A stretch of DNA of 64,000 nt from Streptomyces sp. D2-8 (GTDB lineage Bacteria > Actinomycetota > Actinomycetes > Streptomycetales > Streptomycetaceae): positions 62,001-126,000 of the forward strand of contig NZ_JAAHBP010000007.1 of the NCBI RefSeq assembly GCF_023184515.1. Direction: 5' to 3'. Position 1 is the stretch's first letter. The number at the start of each line of letters is the position of its first letter. Positions 20,155 through 28,517 of the stretch are shown here, in pieces. The position numbers were made by a program, and so were the translations under genes. The notes under the pieces were generated by a model. That model had not been told where the DNA came from and searched no databases. It saw only the letters and a program-made list of their open reading frames with translations.

Positions 20155-20997
20155 TCAGTCGACGAACAGGCCCCGCGCCGCCGCCTTCGTGTCGAACTCC
20201 TCCAGGCGGGACTGGGCCTGGGGCAGGTCGTCGCACATGGCCTCCAGCAGGACCCGGCCGAGCAGCATCGGCGCACAGGCCGTGTCGAAGGCGAGACCGG
20301 TGCCGACGGCGGCGGGGAGCAGCAGGTCGGACACCTTGGCGACGGGTGCGAAGGCGGAGTCGGCGACCGTGACGACGGTCAGCCCGGCCTCCTTGGCGTA
20401 GCCGAGGGTGTCGACGACCTCGCGGGGGTGCCGGGGCAGCGCGAAACAGAGCAGTGCGCTCGCGCCGGCCCGGACGGCGGCGTCGATGCGGTCCTGGAGC
20501 ATCGTGCCGCCCTCACCGAGCAGCCGTACGTCGGGGTGGACCTTGGCGGCGAAGTAGGCGAAGCCGTGCGCCTGGGCGGCAGCCGCCCGCAGGCCGAGGA
20601 CGAGCAGCGGGCGGGAGGCCGCGAGGAGGCGCCCGGCGCGCTGGACGGGAGCGGGGTCGGCCAGGGCCTCCGCCAGGTGCCGGAGGTTCTCGATCTCGGC
20701 CTCGACGGCCTGCTGGTACTCGGTGCAGGACCGGGCCTCCGCAGCGGGCTCGGCGGGGGCGACCTCGCGCAGGTGGCGGCGCAGGGCGGGGTAGCCGTCG
20801 AAGCCGAGGGCGACGGCGAAGCGGGTCACGGACGGCTGGCTGACCCCGGCCAGCTCGGCGAGCTCCACACTCGACAGGAACGGCACGTCGGCGGCGCGCC
20901 GCACCATGCTGTGCGCGATGCGCCGCTGGGTCGGCGTCAGCCGGTGGCCCTCGAAGAGAGCCTGCAGCCGCGCGGCAGGGCTGTCGGTCACGCTCAT
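20155..20997 (-). CDS. MurR/RpiR-family transcriptional regulator (candidate hut regulator)
   Basis: 280 residues. N-terminal HTH_6 domain (LTPTQRRIAHSMVRRAADVPFLSSVELAELAGVSQPSVTRFAVALGFDGYPALRRHLRE) and a C-terminal SIS domain (ASRPLLVLGLRAAAAQAHGFAYFAAKV ... ALLCFALPRHPREVVDTLGYAKEAGLTVVTVADS). The ligand is unknown; SIS domains usually bind phosphosugars. The promoter carries a site resembling the hutU operator, so autoregulation and control of the hut operon 2 kb away are inferred. Confidence 0.9.
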   Translation of the reverse strand: MSVTDSPAARLQALFEGHRLTPTQRRIAHSMVRRAADVPFLSSVELAELAGVSQPSVTRFAVALGFDGYPALRRHLREVAPAEPAAEARSCTEYQQAVEAEIENLRHLAEALADPAPVQRAGRLLAASRPLLVLGLRAAAAQAHGFAYFAAKVHPDVRLLGEGGTMLQDRIDAAVRAGASALLCFALPRHPREVVDTLGYAKEAGLTVVTVADSAFAPVAKVSDLLLPAAVGTGLAFDTACAPMLLGRVLLEAMCDDLPQAQSRLEEFDTKAAARGLFVD

Positions 20998-21014
20998 GAC
21001 GTGCTCCCCCTCGC

Positions 21015-21033
21015 CTATTCAGTAGCTGAGGAT
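21015..21033. promoter_or_regulatory. hut-type operator over the RpiR promoter
   Basis: CTATTCAGTAGCTGAGGAT shares 15/19 bases with the hutU operator, including the full CTATTCA and AGGAT ends. It overlaps the -10 box and the predicted transcription start. Confidence 0.55.
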
Positions 21034-21060
21034 TCTGCATGAGCATATGCAGAGCGGCAA
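21032..21060 (-). promoter_or_regulatory. Promoter of the RpiR gene
   Basis: TTGCCG (21055-21060) and CAGAAT (21032-21037) with a 17-nt spacer, pointing toward the gene starting at 20997. The spacer contains CTGCAT-GAGCAT-ATGCAG (21035-21052), a 6-bp inverted repeat. Confidence 0.55.
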
Positions 21061-21271
21061 GCCGGACCGGGGGACGGCGGCAGCTGGTGAAGGCGACGGA
21101 CCAAAATGAGAGCGTGGCGTGTCGTACGGACCACCGGACTCCTTCGGCGCTCTCGGCTTGAGCTGGTGAGCCGGCCGGTCACGGCCCGCGGCGTACGTAT
21201 CCGGGCTATCCGGGCTCTTCCCCTGCCGTTGCAGGCGGCTGACGGCACTGCTCACCGGGTCCGACGCCACC

Positions 21272-23239
21272 CTAGACGTCGGTGGTTCGCACCCTGAGCC
21301 GCGGATGCCGACCAAGAAGTTCCGCCAAGCCCTGGCGGGACGCGGCGAGGACCACGCGGTCCTCGGGGCGCAGGACGTAGCCGGAGTGGAGGTCCCACAC
21401 CAGTCCGCCGGGGCGGTGTACGCCCTCGTCCGTCGGTGTGGCGGCGAGGTCGGGCAGGCGCTCCCCCGGTTCCGCCGTGTCGAGTGCCAGGACGCGCCAG
21501 GCCCCTGGGCGGAAGGACTCGGCGATGGTGCGTCCCTCCAGGTGCGGGTGCCCGGCGACGTTGAGGGCGGCGAAGAGCAGCACGCGGCGTTCGACGGGTA
21601 TGGCGCCCAGGACCTGCCGGCCCATCATGGCGCCGGCGAAGGCGGGCGCTGCGAGGCTGGAGACGCTGCGGCTGCGGGTGAGGGCTCGCGGATGAGCGGT
21701 GCGCAGGGTGCGGTGGACGACGGTGGCGAAGTCGTCGTCGTACAGCCGCAGCGCCACCCGCAGGTCCGGTTTGACGGAACGTGCGTACAGGGCGGCTTCC
21801 AGGTTCGTCGTGTCGCTGCTGGTCAGGGAGAGCAGGGAGTGCGCGCGGTGGATCTTGGCGGCTTCGAGCACGCCTTCCTGGGTGGCGTCCCCGAGGACGG
21901 TGGGCACGCGCAGGCGGCGTGCGAGCGGGATGCCGCGCGCTTCGGGATCCTCCTCCACGCACACCACGGGGATGTCGAGTTCTCGGAGCCGGGCCAGCAC
22001 ACGGGTGCCGACCTTGCCGAGGCCGAGCAGGACGACGTGGCCGGACAGGCCACGCGGCGGTCGGCGCAGCGCGGAGGCGGTACGGAAGGTGCCGAGTGCC
22101 TCCAGGACGGCCGCGAGCAGCACCGGCATCAGCAGCATGCCGGCCAGGCCGGCGAGGAGTTGGAGTATCTGACGTGCCTTGGGCTCCTCCAGCGCCGGGT
22201 CGCCGATCGCGAAGAGGTCGAGCAACGTCAGGTAGGAGGCGTGCAGCAGGCCGGTCGAGCCGGCGCGATCGCCGGCGGTCAGCCAGGTTGCGACGGCCAC
22301 GCCGAGGACACTGGCGACGAGCCCGATCAGGGACCAGCGCAGCCGGCGTGAGAAGAGGGAACCCAGCGGCAGCCCGCGCCCTGCCAGCCGTCGCGCTGGG
22401 GAGCCGGAGGGAGTGTGTGTGACGGTTTCGAGGACGACCGTGCCGCGTCCGGTGGCGGCGGCGACCGTGTCGTCGTCGGGCAGGAGGACGGGGGCTTCCC
22501 GGCCGCTGGTGTCCGAACCCTCCGCTCCGGCCGGATCGTTGGTGGTCGAGGACAGCAGGGCGAGAGTGCACAGACCGGGATCGGCGACCCGGCCGTGCCC
22601 GGGCGGGGTGCGCTCCACGGCGCGCAGCAGCAGGCCGTCGGCCTGGACGACCTTGCTGGTGCCCGCTACGGCGGTGGCCGCGAGGGCGGGGGCCACGGTG
22701 TCGGCGTCCGACAGGACGGTGGTGGAGGTGTCCAGAGCTTCGGGGTCGAGGCCGGGGACGGCGACCGTGGCGGCCTGATCGAGCAGGTCCTCCAGGTGCT
22801 GGCCGAGCTTGCGGTTGTACAGCCGGATGACCAGGCGCAGCCGGGGGTTGAGGCGGCGGGCGGCCAGCGCGGCGCGGATGTTGGTCTCGTCGTCGTCATG
22901 GATCAGCGCCATCGCCGCGGCCTCGCGTGCGCCCGCCTCGGCAAGGGCGGCTTCGTCGAGTTCCGCGGCCTCGACGACGTGCGCCGTGGCCGTGTCGCCG
23001 GGGACGGCCGGGTCCGCGGCGCGGTTCATCGCGGCCTGCACCCGGCCGAGCAGGGCAGCGGCGCGTGTCCGGCCGGTTCCGGAGCCGGGCCGCCGTGAGG
23101 GCGGCACGACGAGGGTGACCTGCTCGCGGTAGACGGTGGCGAGCTCGGCAGCCAGTCGTTCGGCGAGGGCATCGTCACCGCACACGATCATGTGCTCCGG
23201 GCGTGGCACACCGCGTGCGGGCTGAGGGAATGTGATCAC
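21272..23239 (-). CDS. RCK/TrkA-N protein with central membrane pore segment (potassium channel-like)
   Basis: 655 residues from GTG 23239 (GGAGGAG upstream; ATG 23191 is an alternative). Two NAD-binding TrkA-N domains flank a membrane part. The N-terminal domain (EHMIVCGDDALAERLAAELATVY, about 18-150) leads to hydrophobic segments LRWSLIGLVASVLGVAVATWL and ILQLLAGLAGMLLMPVLLAAVLEAL, with a re-entrant-like stretch SYLTLLDLFAIGDP between them. The second Rossmann domain is GHVVLLGLGKVGTRVLARL. Together this resembles a potassium channel gated by RCK domains, with the unusual order RCK-TM-RCK. It is the first of a potassium-transport cluster. Longer upstream reading frame is non-coding. Confidence 0.8.
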   Translation of the reverse strand: MITFPQPARGVPRPEHMIVCGDDALAERLAAELATVYREQVTLVVPPSRRPGSGTGRTRAAALLGRVQAAMNRAADPAVPGDTATAHVVEAAELDEAALAEAGAREAAAMALIHDDDETNIRAALAARRLNPRLRLVIRLYNRKLGQHLEDLLDQAATVAVPGLDPEALDTSTTVLSDADTVAPALAATAVAGTSKVVQADGLLLRAVERTPPGHGRVADPGLCTLALLSSTTNDPAGAEGSDTSGREAPVLLPDDDTVAAATGRGTVVLETVTHTPSGSPARRLAGRGLPLGSLFSRRLRWSLIGLVASVLGVAVATWLTAGDRAGSTGLLHASYLTLLDLFAIGDPALEEPKARQILQLLAGLAGMLLMPVLLAAVLEALGTFRTASALRRPPRGLSGHVVLLGLGKVGTRVLARLRELDIPVVCVEEDPEARGIPLARRLRVPTVLGDATQEGVLEAAKIHRAHSLLSLTSSDTTNLEAALYARSVKPDLRVALRLYDDDFATVVHRTLRTAHPRALTRSRSVSSLAAPAFAGAMMGRQVLGAIPVERRVLLFAALNVAGHPHLEGRTIAESFRPGAWRVLALDTAEPGERLPDLAATPTDEGVHRPGGLVWDLHSGYVLRPEDRVVLAASRQGLAELLGRHPRLRVRTTDV

Positions 23240-23366
23240 GCCGAACGGCTCCTCCGGGTCGAGCGGTTGATGCGGCGCAGCCCTGCTCCGCCTTCTGCAG
23301 TGAAGATCGCCGACCAGACTTCCCGGCACACCGCTGGGCACGTTACAGGGCACCTGACACGGCGTC

Positions 23367-23780
23367 ATGGCGCGTCGGCCCGGCGACCAGGACGAAGAGG
23401 CCCTCAACGCCCTCGACCTGGCGGGCCGCCTGGACCTCGACGAGCCCGTGCTGCGTTCGGCCGACCTGCTCGTCCACCCGGTCCTCACCCGCGATCGGCA
23501 GGCCATGGCCGAGCTCGTACGCAGCGTCCTCGGCCCGCTCCAGGCGGCACGGGGTGGTGCCCAGCTCCTCCTCGACACCCTCAACGCGTACTTCGACTCC
23601 GGATGCGTCGCCGCCGAGGCGGCCCGCCGACTGCGCCTGAGCGTGCGGGCCCTCACCTACCGCCTGGAGCGCGTCCACAAGCTCACCGGCACCAATCCGG
23701 CCGACCCCGTCCACCGCTACACCCTGCAGACCGCCGTCGTCGGCGCCCGGTTGCTCGGCTGGCCCGACAACGAACTCTGA
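23367..23780 (+). pseudogene. C-terminal remnant of a PucR/CdaR-family regulator
   Basis: 137 codons matching only the C-terminal GGDEF-like end and HTH_30 of PucR-type regulators: VHPVLTRDRQAMAELVRSVLGPL, LLLDTLNAYFDSGCVAAEAARRLRLSVRALTYRLERVHKLTG. Such proteins are normally 400-550 residues. An in-frame TGA lies 9 nt before the ATG, so the N-terminal three quarters are gone. It marks the edge of the potassium cluster and probably a recombination junction. Confidence 0.7.
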
Positions 23781-23862
23781 CCCGGGCCAGACCCGGGGCC
23801 CTGTGGGTTTGTGGTGACGCCGGGATTGATACCGGCGTCGGGTGTCTCTGTGGGAGGAATCC

Positions 23863-24087
23863 ATGACTGCGTGGGCCGAACTCGGGTGGGGTCTCGTATG
23901 TGGTGCCGCCATGTTGGCCGTGGCGTCCAACTACCGCGATATCGCGTGGCGAATCCACGGCTTCATGTCGAACACGGTGGGGGTCAATCGGCTTCTGACA
24001 CCCGCCGTGATCAGGGTCGTGTGCGGTGTTCTGGCCACCGCTTCACTGGTGAGCGTCGCGGTTGGTCTCGCTCGGTCTCCCTCTTGA
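23863..24087 (+). CDS. Small two-helix membrane protein
   Basis: 74 residues. The start is ATG 23863 with GGAGGA 4 nt upstream. Two hydrophobic segments, about 4-23 and 47-67, separated by a YRDIAWRIHGFMSNTVGVNRLL linker. Not recognised beyond being a typical actinobacterial small membrane protein. It is isolated between the PucR remnant and ktrA. Confidence 0.7.
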   Translation: MTAWAELGWGLVCGAAMLAVASNYRDIAWRIHGFMSNTVGVNRLLTPAVIRVVCGVLATASLVSVAVGLARSPS

Positions 24088-24334
24088 GACGCGCCCCCAT
24101 GGGCGGCGGACGGACGCCCGCCCTCGCCGCCGACCTCGACCAGGACGACGGCTCCGCTGACGCATTGGCGGCGAGCCGCGGAAGAGCCGCCGGCTCAGGC
24201 AGGGCCAACGAGCCCGTGCTCACCCAGGCGCGAGGTGTGCGCTGGACGCCACCGACCACCTCGACGCCGGCCGCAGAGCGTGACTCGGCCGGTCCTTGGT
24301 CTCGCCGCTCGCCGACAGGCGACCAGGGCGTGGG

Positions 24335-25054
24335 TCAGCTGAGTTCGGCGAAGCTCTCCACCGCGCGGGTCCTGCCGGTGACGACGATGACGTCGCCCTT
24401 CTGCACGACGGTCTCGGCGGTCGCGTAGGTGAAGCCCTCGCCCGGCCGCTTGATGCCCACCACCGTGACGCCGTACCGGCTGCGGACCTGGCTCTGCCCG
24501 AGCGGCACCCCGGTGGCGATGTCCGGGGCGACGGTCTTCACCAGGGCGTAGTCGTCGTCGAACTCGATGAAGTCCAGCATCCGGCCGGTGACCAGATGGG
24601 CGACCCGCTCTCCCATCTCGTGCTCGGGGAGAACGACGTGGTGGACGCCGAGACGCTGGAGAATCTGGCCGTGCTGGCGGCTGATGGCCTTGGCCCAGAT
24701 GTTGGGCACCTCGGCCTCCAGCAGGTTGGAGCTGACCAGGATGCTCGCCTCGATGTCGGTGCCGATGGAGACGACCGCGCTGGTGAACTCGTGGACGCCG
24801 AGCTGCCGAAGGGTCTCGGCATCCGTGCAGTCGGCGACGGCGGCGTGGGTGAGCCCGTCGCTGTACTTCTGGACCAGGCGGGCGTTGGTGTCGATACCGA
24901 GGACGTCCCAGCCGCGCCTCATCAGCTCATTGGCCAAGGAGGAGCCGAAGCGGCCGAGCCCGATCACGGCGACCCGCTGGTCACGCCCGTGGGCGTCGGT
25001 TTCCGTGGAACGCTTGCGATGCCGACGGCGCAGAAAGGGCAGCTTGCTAGCCAA
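24335..25054 (-). CDS. ktrA: Potassium uptake regulatory subunit KtrA (TrkA-N/TrkA-C)
   Basis: 239 residues. RCK_N Rossmann domain (VIGLGRFGSSLANELMRRGWDVLGIDTN) and RCK_C (about 150-236). Cytoplasmic gating ring of a Ktr-type potassium transporter; it binds ATP/ADP, and RCK_C domains of this family often bind c-di-AMP. The start is TTG 25054, overlapping the ktrB stop by 8 nt, with AGGAG in the ktrB end. A 30-residue basic N-terminal extension precedes the fold. Confidence 0.92.
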   Translation of the reverse strand: MASKLPFLRRRHRKRSTETDAHGRDQRVAVIGLGRFGSSLANELMRRGWDVLGIDTNARLVQKYSDGLTHAAVADCTDAETLRQLGVHEFTSAVVSIGTDIEASILVSSNLLEAEVPNIWAKAISRQHGQILQRLGVHHVVLPEHEMGERVAHLVTGRMLDFIEFDDDYALVKTVAPDIATGVPLGQSQVRSRYGVTVVGIKRPGEGFTYATAETVVQKGDVIVVTGRTRAVESFAELS

Positions 25055-26426
25055 TGACGGGTCGCTCCTCTGGCAGGTCGTAACGGCGGGTGCGCTCGCG
25101 CAGGGCGAGAGCCGAGACGAGCGTGATGGGGCCGAGGCGGCCCACGAACATCAAGACGATCAGCAGCAGCTGCCCGGCCGTCGGCAGGTCGGCCGTGATC
25201 CCGGTGGAGAGACCGACCGTGGCGAAGGCCGACACCGTCTCGAACAGCACCGCGTCCAGGGGCTCATCGGTGAGTGCGAGCAGGACCAGCGTCGATCCCA
25301 TGACGAGCCCGACTCCGAGCAGCGCCACCGTCAGGGCCTGACGCAGCGCGTGCGGGGCCAGACGGCGGCCCAGAACCGTGGAGGTGGGCTCGCCCCGCAC
25401 CTCGGCGAGGATCGCGGCGAGCAACACGGCGAAGGTGGTGACCTTGATGCCGCCCGCGGTCCCGGCGCTGCCGCCGCCGATGAACATCAGGACACAGGTC
25501 ATCAGCAGTGTCGAGGCGTGCAGCGCGCCGACGTCGACCGCGTTGAAGCCGGCCGTGCGGCTCATGGCGGAGTGGAAGAAGCCGTCGAGGACCTTTCCCG
25601 CTGCGCTGTGCGGTCCGAGTGTGCCGGGGTTGGTCCACTCCAGCAGGCAGGTCAGCACCGTGCCGGCGACGAGCAGGACCGCGGTACTGATCAGGGTGAG
25701 TTTGGTGTGCAGACTCCAGGTCCGGCGCCCCGTCGTGCGACGCCTTCGGCGGTGTCGCACGACTTCCAGCAATACGGGGAAGCCCATGCCGCCCAGAATC
25801 ACGGCGGCGGCGATCGGGAGGGTGACCCAGGGGTCCTGGGCGTAGCGGGTGAGGCTGTCGGCGTGCAGCCCGAAGCCGGCGTTGTTGAACGCGGACACGG
25901 CGTGGAAGGAGCCGAGGTACACCGCGCTGCCGATGCTGTCGCCGTAGCCGTACCTGAAGCGCAGCGCCAGCACCGCGCCCACCGCAAGCTCGACGATCAG
26001 TGTGGTCCCGGCGACGCCGAGCAGAACACGCCGTACGTCGCCGATGCCGAGGCTCTTGGTCTCGGCCTGCGCGGTCAGCTGCATGCGCAGCCGCAGCCGG
26101 CCCGAGATCAGCACCGCGAGCAGCGACGCCATCGTCATGATGCCGAAGCCGCCGATCTGGATCAGGGCCAGGATCACGCCCTCGCCGAAGCCGCTCCAGT
26201 ACGTTCCGGTGTCCACCACCGCCAAGCCGGTGACGCACACCGCCGAGGTGGCCGTGAACAGCGCGGTCACGAAATCGGGCGAGGCCCCCCGCTCCGTGGC
26301 GAAGGGCAGCGACAGCACCGCCGCGCCGAGCAGCACCACCATGGCGAAGGCCACGACGACCGCGCGGGCGGGGTGGGCGGTGAGCAGCGACGACCGTGAC
26401 CACAGCCGCGTCGCCAGTCCTGCCAT
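25047..26426 (-). CDS. ktrB: Potassium-translocating subunit KtrB (TrkH family)
   Basis: 459 residues with about ten membrane helices and the four pore-loop repeats of TrkH/KtrB (ATSAVCVTGLAVVD, SAFNNAGFGLHADS, SRTAGFNAVDVGALH, SAFATVGLSTGI). It forms the ion channel gated by KtrA, encoded immediately downstream. No c-di-AMP riboswitch is recognisable in the 357-nt leader upstream. Confidence 0.95.
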   Translation of the reverse strand: MAGLATRLWSRSSLLTAHPARAVVVAFAMVVLLGAAVLSLPFATERGASPDFVTALFTATSAVCVTGLAVVDTGTYWSGFGEGVILALIQIGGFGIMTMASLLAVLISGRLRLRMQLTAQAETKSLGIGDVRRVLLGVAGTTLIVELAVGAVLALRFRYGYGDSIGSAVYLGSFHAVSAFNNAGFGLHADSLTRYAQDPWVTLPIAAAVILGGMGFPVLLEVVRHRRRRRTTGRRTWSLHTKLTLISTAVLLVAGTVLTCLLEWTNPGTLGPHSAAGKVLDGFFHSAMSRTAGFNAVDVGALHASTLLMTCVLMFIGGGSAGTAGGIKVTTFAVLLAAILAEVRGEPTSTVLGRRLAPHALRQALTVALLGVGLVMGSTLVLLALTDEPLDAVLFETVSAFATVGLSTGITADLPTAGQLLLIVLMFVGRLGPITLVSALALRERTRRYDLPEERPVIG

Positions 26427-26783
26427 CGCCGTCCCTGCCCCGTGTGCCCGACGACCGCTGTCCCGGCCGGCGGAGTCGTGTGCTCGTCAAGATCCCGGCC
26501 GCACACCCTACCCGCGACTCCGGGCGGCATGACATGGTCCGGGCGGTGTCGGCATGCCGCTCTGTCTATTCGCGGAGACGCCGTCGTGAGCTCCGCCTCA
26601 TCAAAGCCTTTCGTGAGAAATGGGTTGTCGCGACTACCACCCGATCATGGGGAACTTGCTACGCGTGTCGTTGATCTGAGGCACGGGCCGGTCGAGTACC
26701 GCTTGGGCAACGCCTCCCAACCGCATCCACGCATCACGACGACGCCGGGACTGGTCGACAACCTTGGTCGTTGCCGTCACGGC
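26427..26783. other. Intergenic region upstream of ktrB
   Basis: 357 nt that hold the ktrB promoter and the end of the ion-channel transcript. AT-richer at 26590-26660. No ORF, riboswitch or repeat recognised. Confidence 0.5.
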
Positions 26784-27650
26784 TCAGTGGCCGCCGTGGT
26801 CGTGGGCGTAGGCAGTCAGGATCTGCCGCCGGTCCGCTCCCGTGTGCAGGAAGCGGTCGTCAAGGACGGCGGCGAGGTCGTCGAGCGCCACGCCGAGCAC
26901 GGATCCCGCGAGCCGCATACCCGCGTGCTGTGCCCCCTGCGCCTGCTCGGCCAGCTCTGCGGCGTAGCCGATGGCCCGGGCGAGCGAGGCGTCACCGGGG
27001 CCGTCGTGGAAGTAGTAGGACTCCGGATACTGCGTGAAGTCCACACAGACACGGGCGATCTCTCCGGCGAGTCCGTCCAGCACCGCCGCCCCCGAATCGG
27101 AGTCCAGCCGCTGCGGTGTCAGACCGGCACGGCGCAGATGGCGGAGTCGCAGCGCCAGCGCCCGGCGCCGGGCGAGCGCGGGATAGATGCCGAGGACCCA
27201 GGAGACGGTGGCGGTCAGCAGGGCGAAGCCCACCAGGGCTTCCAGGGGTGCGACGACGCGCAGCCAGCCCTCCGCCGGCGCGATGTCCCCCAGGCCGAGC
27301 GTGGCGACGATCACCAGCGAGATGTAGAGGGCGTCCACCGGCCCCGAGTGCGCGGCCGGATCCAGCGCACTGGAAAAGGCGAACCCCTCGGGCAGATGCG
27401 GCCAGTAGACCAAGGCCCAACCCACCGCCACCCCGCCGGCCCACATCACCACCACACCGACCATGCCGAGCGGCCCGACCAGTCCGGCCGCCCCACGTAC
27501 AGCACGGCCAGGGGACAGCAACCGCCACAGCCCTGTCATGACGATCCGGCTGAGGCCGCCGTGGCGGGTCGGATGCCACAGCGTGTGGAACAGGTCCCGC
27601 AGGATGATCAACACCATGGCGGCGCCGGTCAGTGTGACCAGCCACTCCAT
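26784..27650 (-). CDS. Ion_trans_2-type potassium channel
   Basis: 288 residues. Helices at about 3-20, 58-82 and 128-153 with the selectivity-filter stretch SLVIVATLGLGDIAP (about 110-124), consistent with a KcsA-like filter TxGxGD. The C-terminal 120 residues are cytoplasmic and unrelated to RCK. The start ATG has GAGGAGG 5 nt upstream, inside the 3' end of an upstream small ORF. With KtrAB and the RCK protein it makes a potassium-handling cluster. Confidence 0.85.
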   Translation of the reverse strand: MEWLVTLTGAAMVLIILRDLFHTLWHPTRHGGLSRIVMTGLWRLLSPGRAVRGAAGLVGPLGMVGVVVMWAGGVAVGWALVYWPHLPEGFAFSSALDPAAHSGPVDALYISLVIVATLGLGDIAPAEGWLRVVAPLEALVGFALLTATVSWVLGIYPALARRRALALRLRHLRRAGLTPQRLDSDSGAAVLDGLAGEIARVCVDFTQYPESYYFHDGPGDASLARAIGYAAELAEQAQGAQHAGMRLAGSVLGVALDDLAAVLDDRFLHTGADRRQILTAYAHDHGGH

Positions 27651-27922
27651 ACGTCCTCCTCGTGCGGCCGCACGGGCCCCGTCCCTGTCACCTGAGCCTC
27701 AGGGAGGCACCTCGATCGTGCTGCCGCCTGTGCGGAAAGGGTGGCGCGATCGTAGACGGTGCCCAGAACGATCGCGAGGAGAGGGAGAACCAGGGCGCTG
27801 CACGAGCAGGCGGTGACCAGAGCGTCGGGCGCCCAGGCGAGCCGCGGCACGGCGGTCGTGAGCACGCTGCCGAATGCCGCCGCTAGGTTTGCAGCTCGGT
27901 GCAACAACTGGGCAGTGAGCAC
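27629..27922 (-). CDS. Possible small membrane protein overlapping the channel start
   Basis: 97 residues from GTG 27922. One long hydrophobic stretch (about 32-56, ALVTACSCSALVLPLLAIVLGTVY) and a cytoplasmic tail; the 3' end overlaps the channel gene by 22 nt, which would couple translation. No clear ribosome site precedes the GTG. It could be chance coding; codon use is G+C-rich at third positions but weakly so. Confidence 0.35.
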   Translation of the reverse strand: MLTAQLLHRAANLAAAFGSVLTTAVPRLAWAPDALVTACSCSALVLPLLAIVLGTVYDRATLSAQAAARSRCLPEAQVTGTGPVRPHEEDVWSGWSH

Positions 27923-28021
27923 GCCGACGAGAATCGCGCCGAGATCGTCGTGGTGGACAACGACCTACCGCAGGACCTACGTCTGCTCGTCGAAGATCTA
28001 CTGGGGATACTTACCGTCCCC

Positions 28022-28050
28022 GCTGCCCGGCCCCGACAGGGCCGGGCAGC
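28022..28050. terminator. Perfect 12-bp hairpin upstream of the 54-aa gene
   Basis: GCTGCCCGGCCC (28022-28033), loop CGACA, complement 28039-28050. It can work in either direction and separates the channel region from the small plus-strand gene. Confidence 0.8.
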
Positions 28051-28090
28051 CGTCAGACCCTGTTGGAGCCGCCCTGGTTAGGAGACTCGT

Positions 28091-28255
28091 GTGTCCAAGT
28101 CCTCCACCGGCGTCGCACTGATGTCGGCCGGCGCTGCGGCGACGGTGGCCGGAGCTCTCATGTACGTCCTTCCGGGCCCTGGCCTTCCTGTCCTGGTTCT
28201 GGGGCTGGTGCTCATGGGCATAGGCGCGACCGTACGGATCCTCGGCAGAAGGTGA
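28091..28255 (+). CDS. 54-residue membrane protein
   Basis: GTG start with AGGAG at 28080-28084, 6 nt upstream; 54 residues ending TGA. One or two hydrophobic segments (VALMSAGAAATVAGALMYV and PGLPVLVLGLVLMGIGATV) with a PGPG turn between, and a basic C-terminus RILGRR. Below the size usually called. Codon use matches neighbouring genes. Function unknown. Confidence 0.6.
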   Translation: MSKSSTGVALMSAGAAATVAGALMYVLPGPGLPVLVLGLVLMGIGATVRILGRR

Positions 28256-28305
28256 GGGCGCCCGCGTCGGCACCGGCGCGCGAGGGCGCCTTCGCCCACT
28301 GACAA

Positions 28306-28337
28306 GGCCCGCCCCGGGACATACCCGGGGGCGGGCC
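28306..28337. terminator. Terminator after the 54-aa gene
   Basis: Stem GGCCCGCCCCGGG (28306-28318) against 28324-28337 with a single bulged G and loop ACATA. Confidence 0.75.
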
Positions 28338-28517
28338 GAGTCGTTTCGCTGATGCGGCTGGGCTCATCCGCCCTCGGCCGGGCCCCGACGCCCGGCCACG
28401 ACCGCATCCGCCTTCCGGGAGCCCTCTAATACCGCGTCGCCCTCGGGCTCGGCCCGTCCGCAGCCCGGGTCTGTGGGAGGCCTCCCGCAGGCGGATGGCC
28501 TCCCAGGGCTCCTGCGA

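Noticed and set aside
26427..26783. Looked for a ydaO riboswitch in front of ktrB
   Set aside because: None of the conserved AATCCTG or GGGGACC blocks is present; only the rpfA leader has them.
27899..28081. Short ORF reading AEIVVVDNDLPQDLRLLVEDLLG, similar to a receiver-domain start
   Set aside because: Only about 20 residues resemble a response regulator and the ribosome site is missing; could be a scrap, insufficient to call.
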